The notes beneath the pieces are model-generated. The model saw nothing but the letters and a program-made list of their open reading frames with translations, was not told the origin of the DNA and made no database searches. From the NCBI RefSeq assembly GCF_003286085.1, contig NW_020825357.1, positions 806,001-870,000 of the forward strand: a stretch of 64,000 nucleotides of DNA. The letters are read 5' to 3'. This document shows, piece by piece, positions 1 to 13,600 of the stretch (its first letter is position 1; every line of letters begins with the position of its first letter). A program made the translations under genes and the position numbers. Source of the DNA: Drosophila persimilis (taxonomy: Eukaryota; Arthropoda; Insecta; Diptera; Drosophilidae).

Positions 1-256
1 GTATCCGAGTTCGAATCTTAATCTGCACTGCGCTTGTTTTGCAGTTCTGTATCTGCATCTACACCCTTGTGTGCACACGGAAATGCCGTCAACAGTGTAT
101 GCAACGTGCGGATTCTATACGGTATCTGGAGGTACATTTAAATTCCATCTCCTTGGCTATGCGATCCAATAAACAAATTGATTGAATGGCTAACCTTTTC
201 ATCTTGAATGAATTGAATTGTGCGGATATGGCTTTACAATTGCTGTGATACATGCA

Positions 257-711
257 TACACTCAGAGAAAAAGTGCACTCAAATTTAAATATTTTCACTT
301 GGTTTTTAAAATGAATGTTTTAAAAATCGATCTACTCCGAGAGTGGAATTTTTCTTAAATGTATTTCACATTTAAGATAAATATTTTTCATATTTAAATT
401 AAATATTTTATATTTTTTTTATATTTAAATTAAATATTTTCTATATTTAGATCAAATATATTTTCTACAAATTTAATATATCGTATATAAATTAACATTT
501 TTTGTATTTTCATTCATTTTTAGTACATTTATGTTTAAATCAAAGTGTAAATTTGATTTCACAATTTTATTGTTTTATTATTTTTAAGTTATTTTGTAAT
601 TTGTATTTGATTATAAAATATTATCAGAGATACAATTATGTTATGTTTAAAAAATATTTTATTTAATTTAATTAAGCTTAAATGTGGTTACGCCATTTTT
701 CTCCCAGTGTA
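257..711. mobile_element. MITE-like AT-rich element with TA target site
   Basis: A 451-bp, very AT-rich segment is bounded by imperfect 14-bp inverted termini: CACTCAGAGAAAAA at 259-272 and TTTTTCTCCCAGTG at 696-709 (12 of 14 positions pair). Each end is flanked by TA (257-258 and 710-711), as expected for a Tc1/mariner-type target duplication. The interior is TTTAAATTAAATATT-like low complexity with no reading frame. This fits a non-autonomous terminal-inverted-repeat element. The family is not recognised, and chance AT-rich similarity cannot be excluded without genomic copies. Confidence 0.5.
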
Positions 712-1141
712 CATATCTGGCATTCGAAATTGATAAGAGACAATGAACACTAGAGGATTTTATCCCGATTTCCCATTGAAATATTTCGTTTATGAATTTG
801 TTTTTCGGAATATCTTCCTTTTGGACAACATTCTGCAAAGTTTTCGCCAATAAAGTGGAGATCAATTGCAGGAGCCATAAATTTGCATTGACTTTATTGC
901 AAATAAAGAGTCGCCTCGCGACAACATGCTGCAAAAACGGAGGCGGAAAGCCGGGCGAAGGCTGCCATGTGTTGCACTGCAACCAGTCGTCTGGCTGCAC
1001 TTTACGACAGAACGACAGAACGTCAGAACGCCAGAAAACCGAATAAGAAGAAATCAAAACAAAAATAAAACAAAAAACTACTGGGCTTTCGATTCCAGTT
1101 TTAGAGTCAATAGCCTCGCCAGCGTCGTAGTCCGCTACCCT

Positions 1142-1346
1142 ACCCCAAGACCATGCCCATGACAGACGAAAGCGAGAGAGCGGGACCAGTTCTCGCAGAG
1201 AAAGAGAGCAAAACAGAGAGCAGACAGAGAGGGAGAGAGAGAGATGGAGAACGAGTCCAGAGCCCGGCGGAGGCCTTTTTTTGTATTGTTTGGCGCGCCA
1301 TTTGCTAGCCATCATTCGTTGCGTGCGGTTTGAAGATACAAAGATA
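1142..1346 (+). promoter_or_regulatory. Candidate promoter of the sugar transporter gene
   Basis: A GAGA-rich tract (about 1142-1258, many GAGAG/AGAGAG words, potential GAGA-factor sites) precedes an initiator-like TCATTC at 1312-1317. A DPE-like AGATA lies at 1342-1346, about 29 bases after the initiator A. From there to the first coding ATG at 1819 would be 5' untranslated sequence. The motif match is short and the start site is a prediction. No TATA box is evident. Confidence 0.35.
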
Positions 1347-1818
1347 CACAGACAGCCGGATACTTGTGCTGCCAAAGATACGCGACTCGAACCATCTACA
1401 TATCCGAAAAATATACGCATATCGGGAAATATACATATATCCAGAATATCCCAATAGTTCCGTAACATATCGCCGTAACAATTGTTTTTGTGTGAAAGAA
1501 AGACAGTTTTTGGTGTTTTTCTTTATTTTTTGGACAGCAACATGTTTTGCGATTGAGTGCGCATGCGCCCGAAAGTATTCTCTATGCTACGTGGGCGGCC
1601 CAGGCGATAAAGGACAAGAGTCTCGGCCAAAGGACATACATATCTAGACGTTTCACGTACGCGTATTATTCAACCAATTTTGTTGCCGTGTGTGAAAAGT
1701 GCAAGAAAATCGAACAAGTAAACCTTCGGCAAGCAATCAGCAAAGAAAACATATCTCTAGAGAAAAGATCTCAGGAAGCAATCCCAACCGAAACGCAGTT
1801 TACATAATACCCATCAAG

Positions 1819-4800
1819 ATGTCAACCTCGTCGAGCAACTCGAGTGCCGGGGCAGAGGAGCAGGCCCCAAGGAAGCCTGGCACTAGCAACGAGGAGAGCT
1901 CCCACCTGCTGGAGGCCGCCGAGAACGGTGCCAAATATGGCTCCCGCCAAGCGGTAAAAATCGTCAAAGCCAATGAGAATGGCTCCACCACACCCCATGT
2001 AGGCAAACACACAAACAGATTCTACTCGTATTTCATAGATACACTACCCGGTGATGGTAATAACACAGGTTCAAGCTGAAGTTAAGGCCAAAACAATGCG
2101 AATGTCCAGATAACGCAGTCAAAAATTAATCAAAATGTGCAGATACCATTTCCAGAGTATTTTCTTTCAATCAGAGAACCCCTTCGAAGAGCTTTGGTGC
2201 ATATAAATTTCGCAGATACCCTTTTAGGGTACCCAGTTAGGGTACTCAGCAAAACGTTTAAATGTTTTTCCAGAGCAAACACTCTCAGAAACTGTTTGTA
2301 AAGTAAATGGCAATCTGGCCGCAGGAAAAGATACAAGATATAAATAGTTGAACAAGCAATTATCAGCAGTTAAATTGTTTATTTCTCTCCAGACGTACAC
2401 CTTTAGGAATATGCTCAAGCTAACTTTATTTTTTCCTAAACGTCCTAAGCGTTTTTCTGCCATTTGGCATTCCCAAATGATAGATCGCCAAGCTTATCAA
2501 CCTTAACGAGCCCGCAGGCCGTGGGGCACATGTTGAAAACTTTCTATTTTTATGCTCCATGTTGGACAAGGTCACCAGCGAAGAGGCAGAGATAGAGACA
2601 AGACCACAGACAAGACAATTCCGTTAAAGTTCTGCCAAGAAAACGATGATAGCAAAAAAGGGGGCGTAAAGTAAAAATAAACCCATTCCCCAGAGAAGGG
2701 GAGTACAATTTTTTATGAGTGGTAGTCGTTCCAATGAGCGCACAAAATTAGTCAGCAAATACAATATATTTGATGGAATTTATTACTACAAATAAATAAA
2801 ACATTGAACCATCGAAAGAGCGGTCCCGCATCGTGATCAGCATTTGAATAGATTTTGAAACTGGAGCAACAGAAGTCGAGGTCTCGAGAGGTCTCTTTTG
2901 GGCATTGGAATAACAATGATATAACCAAAATTTCGAGCCGTATAAAATGTGATTTTTATGTCTTAATCGACAAAACTTTAGTCACTTTCGTTTATTTAAA
3001 TAATACATTGAGGTATCTTCTATCTACACTCAGAGAAAAGTCCAAACAAATAAGCCCATATTTAAATTAAATATTATATTTCTAGATACATTCATTAATG
3101 TGTTAAAGAGTCTTTTTAATCCAAAAACATAAATATATTACATTTGTAGGACATATATTTTATCTAAATATAAAATATATTTATTTTTATTTTATTTATT
3201 TATATTTATATTTATATTTAACAATTTCCACTCTCGCAGAAAATCGATGGGTATACATGTTTCTGTTTCAGGAATATCCGAATGAATGGGAATGAGATTT
3301 ACCGAAATGCAAATGAAATTGTTTATAGAACGGGAGTATTATAAATCAGGTTGGACGAGAGCCAGTCAAATGATTATGGAGTATTTTGAGTGGAATTTCT
3401 TTATGCTTTATTAATTTTGTGAACCAGTTTAATGGAATGCCACTGTTTGCATACACATACATATGTATATGACGCGCACTGTTGCGCGGCCACTGCCTGC
3501 CATTGCCACTGACATTGAAACGAACTTGGACTTGGCTTGGTCGCTGACACTCGCTCTCCTTCTAGGAGGAAGGAGCTGCTGGTCAGAGGGAGCGCCGAGC
3601 GGCACCCACTTAAGGGCACCCAACGAGTTCTTCCTCCAGAGCTTCGTTTAGTATTTAATCTAAATTTAGATACAGCCAGTCAGCGGTTTGAAGAGACCAC
3701 ATTAGCCACAGACGGAACCAAGAATAGCCAGAACCAAGTAGAACCAAGCAGGGCAGAGCAGAGCACAGACTAGTCGAGAGGCAGATATCGATTTCAGTGG
3801 GGCTCTGGCTTTAACGCTTCGTTTACTTTTAACTGTCAGTCTGCGGCAGGCCGGAGGTGTGTCCCGACACCAAGTAAATACGTGGGCGTCGTTCCACCAT
3901 CCCCAAGCTGCAGCTTTCCCCCCCTGCCCACGACTCTTTGGTTGAATTTCACGGAAGTGATTTGTTCCCGGCCTCATGTCTGGCGTGTGGGCAGAGATTG
4001 GGGTACACAGGGAACGCTCCAAGAGTGGGCGGCGACACACGAGGCACAAAGGAAGCGGCCACTGGGAGAGTATATGTCCCATAAATTACACATTTGCGCC
4101 TTGCAAATGAGCGAAGAAACATTAAAGCGTCCCCAAGATGTAAAGAAAAGATTCCATTCAAGTAAAAACAAGCACTTAAAAGTGAATGGCTTTCCTTTAT
4201 GTATAGTATTTTATAGTACACATTAGGGCACAGCTATACTCAAGCGTCGATCATTACGATTCCTGGCGATCAACCCCTTTCAATAGAAACCGAGTGAGAG
4301 CTCTGCACATTCGGCTCTTTGCAGCCAATTTATGTGTTGCTTTCTCGTTCTCTCTACCAGAAAATCAAATATACAGTGAGCGAGAAAAAAAAACCGAAAT
4401 TTTAGGATCTGACGCGAGAAAAATGACGAAGCAGGTACTCGCTTCGTAGCACACCGAATCGTTCTAGTACACTAAATCATAAATCAGAGACCCCCGACTC
4501 CATTCGAATACAAAACTATCAATGAAAAAAGCTTTTACCCCACGAATATCATACATATCTGATGTTCTTTCGCCTCTGTGGGTGGCTATGCCCAGTATAT
4601 GGATTCCCAGGCCATTGCTGATTGATTGGGGGTCGGGGGCTGGCGATAACCCAAACTTATATACCGATTGTACAAGAATTTATGGCCTAATGAACGGAAG
4701 TCAATGAGTAGTATTGCCTCCTCTACATATCTATATATTTATACATGGCAGTAGCTTGAAAGGATGTAGGGGGCTTTTTGGGCAATGGCAATGGTATTTT

Positions 4801-7371
4801 TTTTAATTAGAGAAGAAATTTCCTAATTGCACTATTATGTAAAGTTTATGAATCTCTTTAGATTTGATAACACAAATACACCCGAAAACAATCAAATCGT
4901 ATGGGAATCTAATCATAATTCGATTCTGATATGGAAATTGTTCCCCAATTGGAATCCTAAGGAGAGATTACTTAATTCCCATGGTTATAATTGTTAAAAG
5001 TTCCATTAATCAAGTATTATATGTACTTCAAAGATTCAAGTGCTTCAGGCAGGAGCATAAAATACATGGGGAGTATATATGTATATTGTATCTATGGATA
5101 GTTAAGAGAACCAGGGTAGCCACTCGGTGATCACGTGTCATCTGTGATTTAAAATTATCCCATGGGCCGTTGTGGGGGTCTTAACCATTTTTTTGAACCA
5201 TTCCGAACCTGTCCGTCCGAGTGATATCAATGGGTGTTAGTCGCACGTATATGGCCGGACTTCTGTTTATGCGATCGGCAGGCATAATGAAATAACGAAG
5301 CACTCCATGGCGACCACAATCGTGAGTGAAGTGAGGAGAGCATTGCCATAGCCATAGCCGTAGCTATAGTCCGTTCGATGGCTATTTGGATGGAAGGGTG
5401 TCATAAATATGGGTGCATGAATGGAATGCCCACTATCGGGTGCTGAGTACCCCCCCTGTACCGCCAATAAAGGTCTTAATCACTGGGTGACGGGGGTACG
5501 ACACCTTATCACGGCTTATGGTCGGAATGATTTGATATGAGTTGACTATTACCTGTACCCGTACCTGTAGCTGTAGTTAGGGCACCCTGAACTCAGTTAA
5601 TTTTAGTCGCTCAACGAAGAACGAATCACTTACACCTGACCCTTCCTTCTATCGTCCCGCAGGATCAGGAGAATCTACTCGGCAACATGGTGCACGCCTC
5701 CACCGAGAACAAGTCCAAGAAGCTGCCACAGTATGTGGCCGCTCTGGCAGCAGCTGGCGGTGCCTTCGCCGCCGGTACCGTGCTGGGCTGGACATCGCCC
5801 GCCCAACCGCAGATCGTGGACGGTGGCGAGGGCTATGACTTCCCCGTCAGCGGCACCCAGTTCTCGTGGGTGGGATCGTCCATAAATTTGGGCGCCGCCT
5901 GCGTGTGCATCCCCATTGGGTTCCTCATCAGTTTGATTGGACGCAAGCTGACCATGCTGATGCTGGTGTTGCCCTTCCTCGTCGGCTGGGCCATGCTCAT
6001 CTGGGCCCCATCGGTGGGCTTCCTGTACGCCTCACGCTTCATTCTGGGTCTCGCTGGCGGCGCCTTCTGTGTCACCGCTCCGATGTACACGGGCGAGATA
6101 GCCCAAAAGGATATCCGCGGCACGCTCGGCAGCTTCTTCCAGCTGATGATCACCATGGGCATTCTGTTCGTCTATGCTGTGGGCGCCGGTGTCAGTGTCT
6201 TCTGGCTGAGCGTTATCTGCGGCATTATACCCATCGTTTTCGGCGTCATTTTCTTCTTCATGCCGGAATCTCCCACATATTTGGTAAGCGCACAGAGCCA
6301 CTACGCCTTGTACCTGTCATCTGCATGTCTAAAAGTCTGCTATCTAAAAGTCAAGGCAGTGTCGGAAAAGATATTGGGAGTGCCCAAGCTAAAGATATCA
6401 AAATAATCAAAGTGACATTCTCGTAATCCCATCGACAGGTGGCAAAAGGTCGTTCGGAAAGCGCCATCAAGTCCATTCAGTGGCTGCGTGGCAAGGAATA
6501 TGACTACGCACCGGAGATCGAGGAGTTGCGCGAGACCGACCGGGAGATACGGGAGAACAAGGTGAACCTTTTCGCAGCCCTCAATCGCCCAGTGACCCGC
6601 AAGGCCTTGGCCATCAGTCTGGGCCTGATGTTCTTCCAGCAGCTGTGCGGCATCAATGCTGTCATCTTTTACTCTTCAAAGATCTTTTTGGTGGGTAGAG
6701 AAGGCCGCTAGAGCAAAAAGGAGATCTTGCAGAACTAATTGTGTGTTGTTTTTTGTCTCTGTCTCTGGCTACAGGATGCCAACATTGGCATTGGCTCGGA
6801 ATGGGCCACAATCATGATAGGCATCATGCAGGTGGTGGCCACCTTTGTCTCCACTTTGGTGGTGGACAAACTGGGACGTCGCATCCTGCTGCTGGCCTCT
6901 GGATCGGTAATGGCCCTCTCGACGACCGCCATTGGTGTGTACTTCTTTCTGCAGGATCAGGATCAAAGCAAGGTGGACGATCTCGGCTGGCTGCCAGTGG
7001 CCAGTCTCTGCATCTTCATTTTGATGTTCTCCATTGGCTACGGACCGGTGCCATGGCTGATGATGGGCGAGCTCTTTGCCACCGATATCAAGGGATTCGC
7101 CGGCTCCATTGCTGGTACCTCCAACTGGCTGCTGGCCTTTGTGGTCACCAAGACATTCGATGATCTGAACGACGCTCTGGGCAATGGCGGCACCTTCTGG
7201 CTCTTTGCCGGCCTCACCGTACTCGGGGTGTTCTTTGTCTTCTTTGCCGTGCCCGAGACGAAGGGCAAGAGTCTGAACGAGATCCAGCAGGAGTTGGCTG
7301 GCAACAGGACCATCGCCACCACCACCACCACCGCCACCACCACTCAGGCGGTGAACGGACAGGAAAAGTAA
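1819..7371 (+). CDS. CG10960: SLC2-family sugar transporter (CG10960-like)
   Basis: Four coding exons read through: 1819-1998, 5663-6283, 6439-6690 and 6775-7371, all joined in phase 0, giving 549 aa. The product is a major-facilitator sugar transporter with about twelve membrane segments, expected at the plasma or an internal membrane. Visible family motifs are the GRK loop after segment 2, PESPTYL at the end of the first half, QQLCGINAVIFYS in segment 7, GRR in the second half and the terminal PETKG. The first 60 residues are a hydrophilic cytoplasmic tail. Met69 (base 5687) could start a shorter isoform from a promoter inside the 3.7 kb first intron. The CG10960 name is from memory and fits Atg1, Sf3a2 and Sap130 as neighbours; another SLC2A6/8-like paralogue is the alternative. 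The extreme C-terminus is a Thr-rich run. Confidence 0.92.
1999..5662 (+). other. First intron of the sugar transporter gene
   Basis: This 3.66 kb non-coding stretch starts with the donor GTAGGC and ends at CGCAG. No reading frame in it looks protein-like. It holds a truncated relative of the MITE-like element (about 3026-3240) and a GC-richer patch at 3470-3800. In that patch a TCAGCGGTTTGAAG word (about 3680) resembles the start-site region of the gene, so an alternative promoter is possible but unproven. Confidence 0.6.
3026..3240. repeat. Truncated copy of the MITE-like element
   Basis: TA followed by CACTCAGAGAAAAG at about 3026-3041 matches the left terminus of the element at 257-711. 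It is followed by the same kind of TTTAAATTAAATATT-rich interior. No matching right terminus is seen, so the copy is partial or diverged. It lies in the first intron of the transporter gene. Confidence 0.35.
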
Positions 7372-8115
7372 ACCGCAACCGAAACCGAAACCGAAAAGTG
7401 GGCAAGCCGGAAGTAGAAGCACACCGGAAATCACTGTTAAACTTGCTATTATTTTATGTTTGACTTAGGTTCGCGTTTTCAATTGATAATAGAATTTTGT
7501 TTGTAGATCGTTGAGGGTGATCAGATCAGAGATGGCGATACGAGAGATTGAGAGTTGCAGCAAAAACTGAAACTAAGAGCGAAGACTGAAGGTCCACTGC
7601 ATCATATACAGCTGCAAGAGAATGAGGGACAAGGTTGAGTCCTTGCCCTGGCAGCCACAGAAAAGACAACAGCAATTTAAGAAACAAAACAAAAAACAAG
7701 ACATATTATCTATGTATATTATATTGTATGTACTATATGTATAGTGTGTATTGTATGCCTATTTAGCATTATTTTGCGTTCTCTTTTAAACACAAATTTA
7801 ATGCATTTTCCGTACGATTTTAAGGCACAATTGCATTTGTTGGGATTTTAATCGAAAGTTTCTATTTGTACAATATATATATGTATGTATATGTGTCCTA
7901 CGAGTATGTACTATATATGTATGTATGTATGTATGAATACCTATAGCTGTCCATGTCTGTTACTTCGAGAAGCATTCAGTCGATTCGATTCATTTATAGC
8001 ATATCCTCCTTTAAGTTGTAAACTAAGCCACGCCTTTTGCCACATTTATTTATTTACGCGTGAAGCGAAATGTGTTTATATATACATATATTTTATCAAA
8101 TAAAACCACGTAAAT
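7372..8115 (+). other. 3' untranslated region of the sugar transporter gene
   Basis: A non-coding stretch follows the stop codon and ends near an AATAAA signal at 8099-8104. A poly-T run follows at about 8129. It contains ATGTATGT-type simple repeats around 7880-7935. The gene on the opposite strand ends at 8341 and has its own AATAAA, read on the minus strand, near 8331-8336, so the two genes converge tail to tail. Confidence 0.6.
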
Positions 8116-8340
8116 ATACATATACAATTTTTTTTTTTTTTTATATAATTTTAAATCGTAATTTCAATACCGTGAATGGTTTCCTTTCCTGAAAGCTGTA
8201 AAAGCCTCTCGCTCTATCATTGTTAAACGTGCATATAGTATTTATGGTTAAACTAACTAAAGATTAATGTGAGATAAATAGTATATCTATATATTCAATA
8301 TATGATGTTGTAAATAATCGCCAGTTGTTGTTTTATTCGA

Positions 8341-9439
8341 CTATGCACTCCCTTGCTGATCATCATTCGGGGAGTCCTGGAGGCCTGGTCGCTGCACAGG
8401 CTCCACCGCCGCACGAGTATCTTCACTGTCCGAGACGCTGGGCATCAGAACGCTCCTCATCGACTCCTCGAGCCGCTGCACGCGCACCAGCAGTTCGGTT
8501 AACCGCCGATCATTGGCTTCCATTTGCAATACCTTTCTCGTGGGATCGCTAGCCATTATTTTGGTGTTTTTCCTGGACTTACACAGTTTTTTTAATTTGG
8601 ATTCACGTAAAATATATTTTTTCTGAAGTTTTTATACCGGATACCTAGAGATGTGTGTTACATAGAATTGCCGACCCCATATGTATGCTAATATCTGTGC
8701 ATATACTCTTGATCAGCGTAAATAGCCAAGTCTATATGGCCATGTCTGTCTAAAAATCCCTTAAAATTCGAATCTCAGGGGCACGTGTTTACCACATTCT
8801 CATTTTATACATCCCAAAAAAACAGTGAATAAAACTCACCTTTTTCATTCATAATTCTGCACTTCTTTCTGCAATATTTTTAACGCGCGCGTATTTACCG
8901 TTTTTGCCGCTTTTTTAATGCTTTTTTAACGCCGAAGTCAGCTACGCACACATAATTTGTTCGCGTAAATTGATTCCAATAAGAACACAAGGAGAGGTGC
9001 CCCTCCCACGATATTTACTTTTTTGATCAAGTGCATGTGCGAGAGAGAGGGACAGATTCCAAGATATGCAGTGCCGCACCTTATACTAGGGCGACACCTA
9101 CAACGAGAGCGCGCCTTCGCTCCTTCTTTACGCTTTCTCCTTTTTCTCCTTGCGCCTTCGTGTAAGAGGAAAGAGAAAAAACTTCGCGCCTTTTCTGCAT
9201 CATTCTTACACACGCACACACACCACAGCGCAAGATCACGCGACTAAACGAACACTTTGGCCATGGAAAAAGTTTATTAATGTATCAAATAATATGCTTA
9301 TATCAAATATGTAGCACTTGATGCACTTCACTTGAAAAAAACAAATTATTTTACTCTGCCTTTATGCCTTTCCCATGCCATTTCGCCCCCGCACTCGATC
9401 ACTCACTTTCTTTGCTTTTAAACGAAACTGTAGGGACAT
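8341..9439 (-). CDS. Small coiled-coil protein, family not recognised
   Basis: Two coding exons on the minus strand: 9439-9407 (start MSLQFRLKAKK, donor GTGAGT) and 8622-8341 (acceptor TTCAG), joined in phase 0 into 104 aa. The first 34 residues are Lys-rich. A heptad-like stretch with RRLTELLVRVQRLEE suggests a short coiled coil, and the C-terminal 35 residues are acidic and polar. An ATG in the second exon (8556) could start a 72-residue form. A separate upstream exon ending ATGAATGAAAAAG before GTGAGT (near 8842-8854) gives only a short upstream frame if used. I do not recognise the family. The high conservation of its 5' region with the copy at 50.2-51.3 kb is discussed separately. Confidence 0.55.
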
Positions 9440-9875
9440 ATTTAATGTTTATTCACTTCTACACTTCACTGCACAGCAGCGCGACACTTTTTCCGCAGGA
9501 TTTTCCACCATTTTTCGCATTTTTGCGGTTGCAAACGCGGAGCGGAGCTGACTTTAAACCGCACGCCTCGAACGAATGAACAAATGAATGAGAGCGAGAC
9601 AGATGCGTACGTGACTTGGTGTTCGTTCCAATTCCAAGGCTTCCAAGCTCTCTTTCGGGGTCTATTCCTAATTGCTCTCTCATTCCATTCTCTCTGGCCA
9701 CCGGCGCCACATCCTAACTGCATGCCTATTGGAAATTTTCATTGGCTTTTGCTCAGCTTCTCGCCGCTTGCAAAAACTGCTGCCGAAGGAAAGTGAAGGA
9801 GAGGCTCAATGGAATGTTTGTCTCGCTCTTTCGAATGCAAATGGCGATCGAACGGACACCTGTTGGCGGGTGTGC
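8801..9875 (-). repeat. Inverted duplicate, copy 1 (5' region of the coiled-coil gene)
   Basis: About 1.07 kb that, read on the minus strand, matches 50218-51290 on the plus strand at roughly 95% or better by eye, with few small indels. It includes the first coding exon of the coiled-coil gene, its GTGAGT donor, the alternative ATGAATGAAAAAG exon and the upstream promoter-proximal DNA. No terminal inverted repeats or target duplications are evident, so it looks like a segmental duplication rather than a transposon. Both copies sit just 5' of gene bodies. Confidence 0.85.
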
Positions 9876-10641
9876 GCCCCCTGGCGCTGTTTTATCATTC
9901 ACCGCGGAAGAACGGCATATCCTTGTGGAAGGAGATCTTAAAATTGATATTCAATTTATTTAGATTATATCAGCTTCGTTTATTAAAGGACAAAATGAAT
10001 TGAATTTGACTTAAGCACTCACCAATATGACATACGCGAGAGGGAAAGCAGGTACGTCCGCGACTCTACTTTTAGAGCCGATACTCAGTCAGTACAGCTA
10101 CCCTCCGTCAGAGGGCGATCACATTGCACTCGGCCAGAACGTGTGGGGCGCTGCGTAGCCACTGCAAATGGATTTCTTCCTTTTGGCTATACTAATGATC
10201 CGATTTGATTCAGATTCAGATATCTGGTAGATATGGTCATTATCTGTGACTCCGCGTTTTTAGTTTACTCGTATCTTTCAAATTGTGCGCTCATCGGAAG
10301 GGACAGACGGGCAATGCTATATCGACTCGGAGGGCTCGACTTTTCAGCACAAAACGAACCCCTTTAAGTACAACAGCAGTACAATTTAATGGGTTATAAA
10401 TATTGTAAAAAAAAGATTTATTTTATAATTAGTTTTGCCAAGCAGGTTAAAGGTATAAATATCTAATCCATATAAAATATATAGGAAATATAAAATTTAA
10501 CAAGAGCTATAATTAAATTACAACTATGATTATCCATCGAGTGCATTGTAAAACTAGCTAAACAAATCAATCAGAAAGTAATATACTCTCAGATCTGTGT
10601 CTATTATACATAGGAGATATTATGTACCCTAGGATGTGCCG
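9876..10641. other. Intergenic region and 3' end of the TFIIIC-like gene
   Basis: No convincing coding frame is present. Positions 10417-10422 read AATAAA on the minus strand, a plausible polyadenylation signal for the gene ending at 10642. The 9900-10330 part is the upstream flank of the coiled-coil gene and contains no motif I can assign. Confidence 0.5.
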
Positions 10642-13600
10642 CTAAAAGAACTTATCGCGATCGAAATGAACGATCCGCAGTAGACCGTGCTCGGCCCCAA
10701 CGGCGACCCAACTGCGTGCGGGGCTGTTCCAATTGCAGCGAACTGTGTTCAAACGCGTCATGGCCAAAAGCTCGTAGGGTTTGGGCAGTCGCTTCGGATC
10801 GATGTAGGCATTCTTCTGCGATTTGCCCACCCCAGCCAACGGCTTGACGTTCAAGCCAAAATCCTGTAGAAAGTCTTCGGTAGTTATTGGTTTATCCGGA
10901 GCAGGGGTCGATTCCGTGTTCAGGTTGCACAGATTGCTGCTGGACACGGCACGACATTTGCTCGTCATCTTCAGCAGTATGGGCTCCGCGTTGAGCTCTC
11001 GGGTATTGAGAAACACCAAATCGCCGTTGTCGGTGCCCACCACTAGTACATTCTCACGCACATTGAAGTGCATGGCTCGCGCAGAGCTAACCGTGTAGTC
11101 GACGGTTTTATTGTTAAACAAGATGCCCGTTGGACTGAGCGTTATCAAGCGGGAGTAGACTGCAAGAAAAAGAAGCTTAAAGAACGAACGAAAGAGAGAA
11201 GCAAATAAGCAGCAGCCTTACAGCGTCGCTGGACATCACTGCAGCCAACGACCAGCGTTTCCCAGATGGGTGGCCAGCTAACGTTGGCCAGATACAGATT
11301 GGCGATGGAGTCTTCGTTCAGGGGCAGCGGCTGCGTCCAGTTGATGATATCATAGATCCATAATTTACGCGTTGAAGAGCCTATGGCCAGCCAACGAGGT
11401 CCATTTGTATCGTAGTGAAGCTCCACAGCTGAAAGGGCGGAATCGGGGGTTTTAAAATCAATAAATCTTTATACAGGAGCAGGAACATACTTTGTATATT
11501 GTGTTCGCCAAAGTAGAAATAGTGCAAAGGCACAAAATGTATGTGACCGTTCCGTTTGAAGCAATTGATGCCCTCCTCATCAGAAATATCCCAGAAGGCA
11601 ACGTTGCCTCTGAAATATCCAGTCGCCAGGAAATTGTGACCAGAGGCCTAAAAATCACACATATAAATATCATCAGGTCAATAGATCTAATCGGCTTCTG
11701 ATTGGAGCCAAAAACTCACCTCAGACCAACAGATTTTAGTGCACAGATCCGTAACAGGATTATTCACATCCAAGGTGAGGGTCAGCGATGGCTGCAATTC
11801 AATAACCACATGCCCCTTTGCCTCATCTTCCAGGTTCAGGGGCAGGGAATAGATGTTCACATCGCTCTGAGTACTAGCCACCGCCAGCAGACCCAAACGA
11901 TTGGCCGACTTATCATACCCGCCGCTGGGCATAAATGCAAAGCTATGAACGGGCCCACTGGGCACTCGTATCGCATAGTGCAGGCGTGTTGCCAGGGGCC
12001 ACACGCCTCGCCGCTCCTCGCTTTCCGACAGCTGACACTTGAGTAGCATTAACACGTCATCCTCCGGCGCCTCCGGCTTGTGCTTCGCATGCTTCAGCAT
12101 CTCTTTGCGGAGGGAGCACAGCAAATACTGCTCGGCGACCGTCGGCGGCAGGGGTGCCCAGGCAAGTTGTTTGACGGGTGCTCCCAAATAGCCAATATGC
12201 TCATCTGTCCAAGGAGATCTTTCATCAATTGAATGTTCCTTTCTCACAAGAGCCTCACACACTTACCGGCTGTCTGGAAGCTCTCTAGCGGTTCCAGCTG
12301 TCGCCAATCGTCTGCAGTTGCAGCATTGCCGTATGCATAGCGCATGGATCGGTTATCCTTGGCAGGCAATAGTTTGCTGGCCTCTTCCGGCGAGAGTTTG
12401 ACATAGCCTGGTGTCAGCTGTGGATACAAGGCCTCTGCAGCATAGTTTTTATCGGTGCTTTGAGGAAAGATCATATATCATTTATATGCAAATAAATAAA
12501 TTGGGAAGACTACTCACAATTGATTCCACTTTTGTTCCACCTTTTCCTTCAGCTTGGCATAGCGGGAGAACACTGGGCATGGATCATGGATAAAATACCA
12601 TATATTTAATGCATCATTTAATTTATTTAATGCTTACATGGCTGACAATTCGTTCCTCCCGTTAGCTTGTTACTCCGCATGCTATTCCCGCCGTCCGTCT
12701 TCGTTCGCTTGGTGCGTTTAATCAGCTTCGATTTGCGCGTATCACTGGCGCTAACATCGTCCTCAGTCTGTGCAGCATCCTCATTGGAATCGACCGCTTC
12801 CGTATCGTATTCCTCCGAGGACTCTTTGTCTTTGTTCATGTCGTAGTCGGATGAATCGCCTTCAAAATCGCCTTTCGGATTGTCATTCGTTTCTTGGGTT
12901 TTCAGTTCCGCCTCAATTTTCTTCAACTTTTTTTCGGCTCTGGAAAATACCCAATACAGAGATGAATGAAAGAGTAAAAGGAAATTAATTTTTCACTGTC
13001 TCACCTGATGGTAGACTTGCGCTTTGCATAGCCAGCATTCGTGTATACCGGGCCAGTAGCTTCTGCTGCGGCTGCGGCTGCTGGTTCGTCCTTCTGCTGG
13101 ATGCCAGGCCGCTTCCTACAGGTTTTCTCATGCGCGGGATGATAGAGCCGCGTGTAGCTGCGCTTGCAGTGCTGGCACTCCAGCCGATCGTTGCTGCCAC
13201 ACGTCTCCAGATGCATCAACATGCCCAGGCCGGAGCCCAACTGGCGGCCGCACATGCGACACTCCAAATGCTTCGCATGGCCCTGCTTGAGGAAAGCAAT
13301 CATCATCCCGAGCACACTTTGGCGGGTGAGGGTCTGTGGCTCTTTTCCTGTCTGCCAACCCACGCCGTAGTGCTTCCTCAGATGTGTGTGCCACTGGTCC
13401 TTGGTGGTGTGGGCCAGGCACAGGCCACACTGGAGGGGTCCCTTCTCTTCGCCCTTTTCATGGAGCTCTTCGTTGGAGTCCAGCTGTTCCCGCTTGCGGA
13501 TGAGCATCAGACGCTTAATCCAATCTGCATTACAGAAGGGCGATGGACTATCGGATTTCGGCTTGCTTTCGCTTGCTACGGCAGCTGTGGTGTCTGCCTC

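Noticed and set aside
668..1468. A 266-codon minus-strand frame over the transporter promoter
   Set aside because: It spans the GAGA-rich tract and AT-rich DNA, its product is low-complexity Leu/Ser/Arg text, and it lies antisense to the likely promoter and leader. It has no domain or splice support.
9459..9723. Overlapping short frames shared by both inverted-duplicate copies (83-85 residues)
   Set aside because: Their conservation follows from DNA near-identity of the duplicate. They have no splice signals or coding character, and they lie upstream of the MSLQFRL start.
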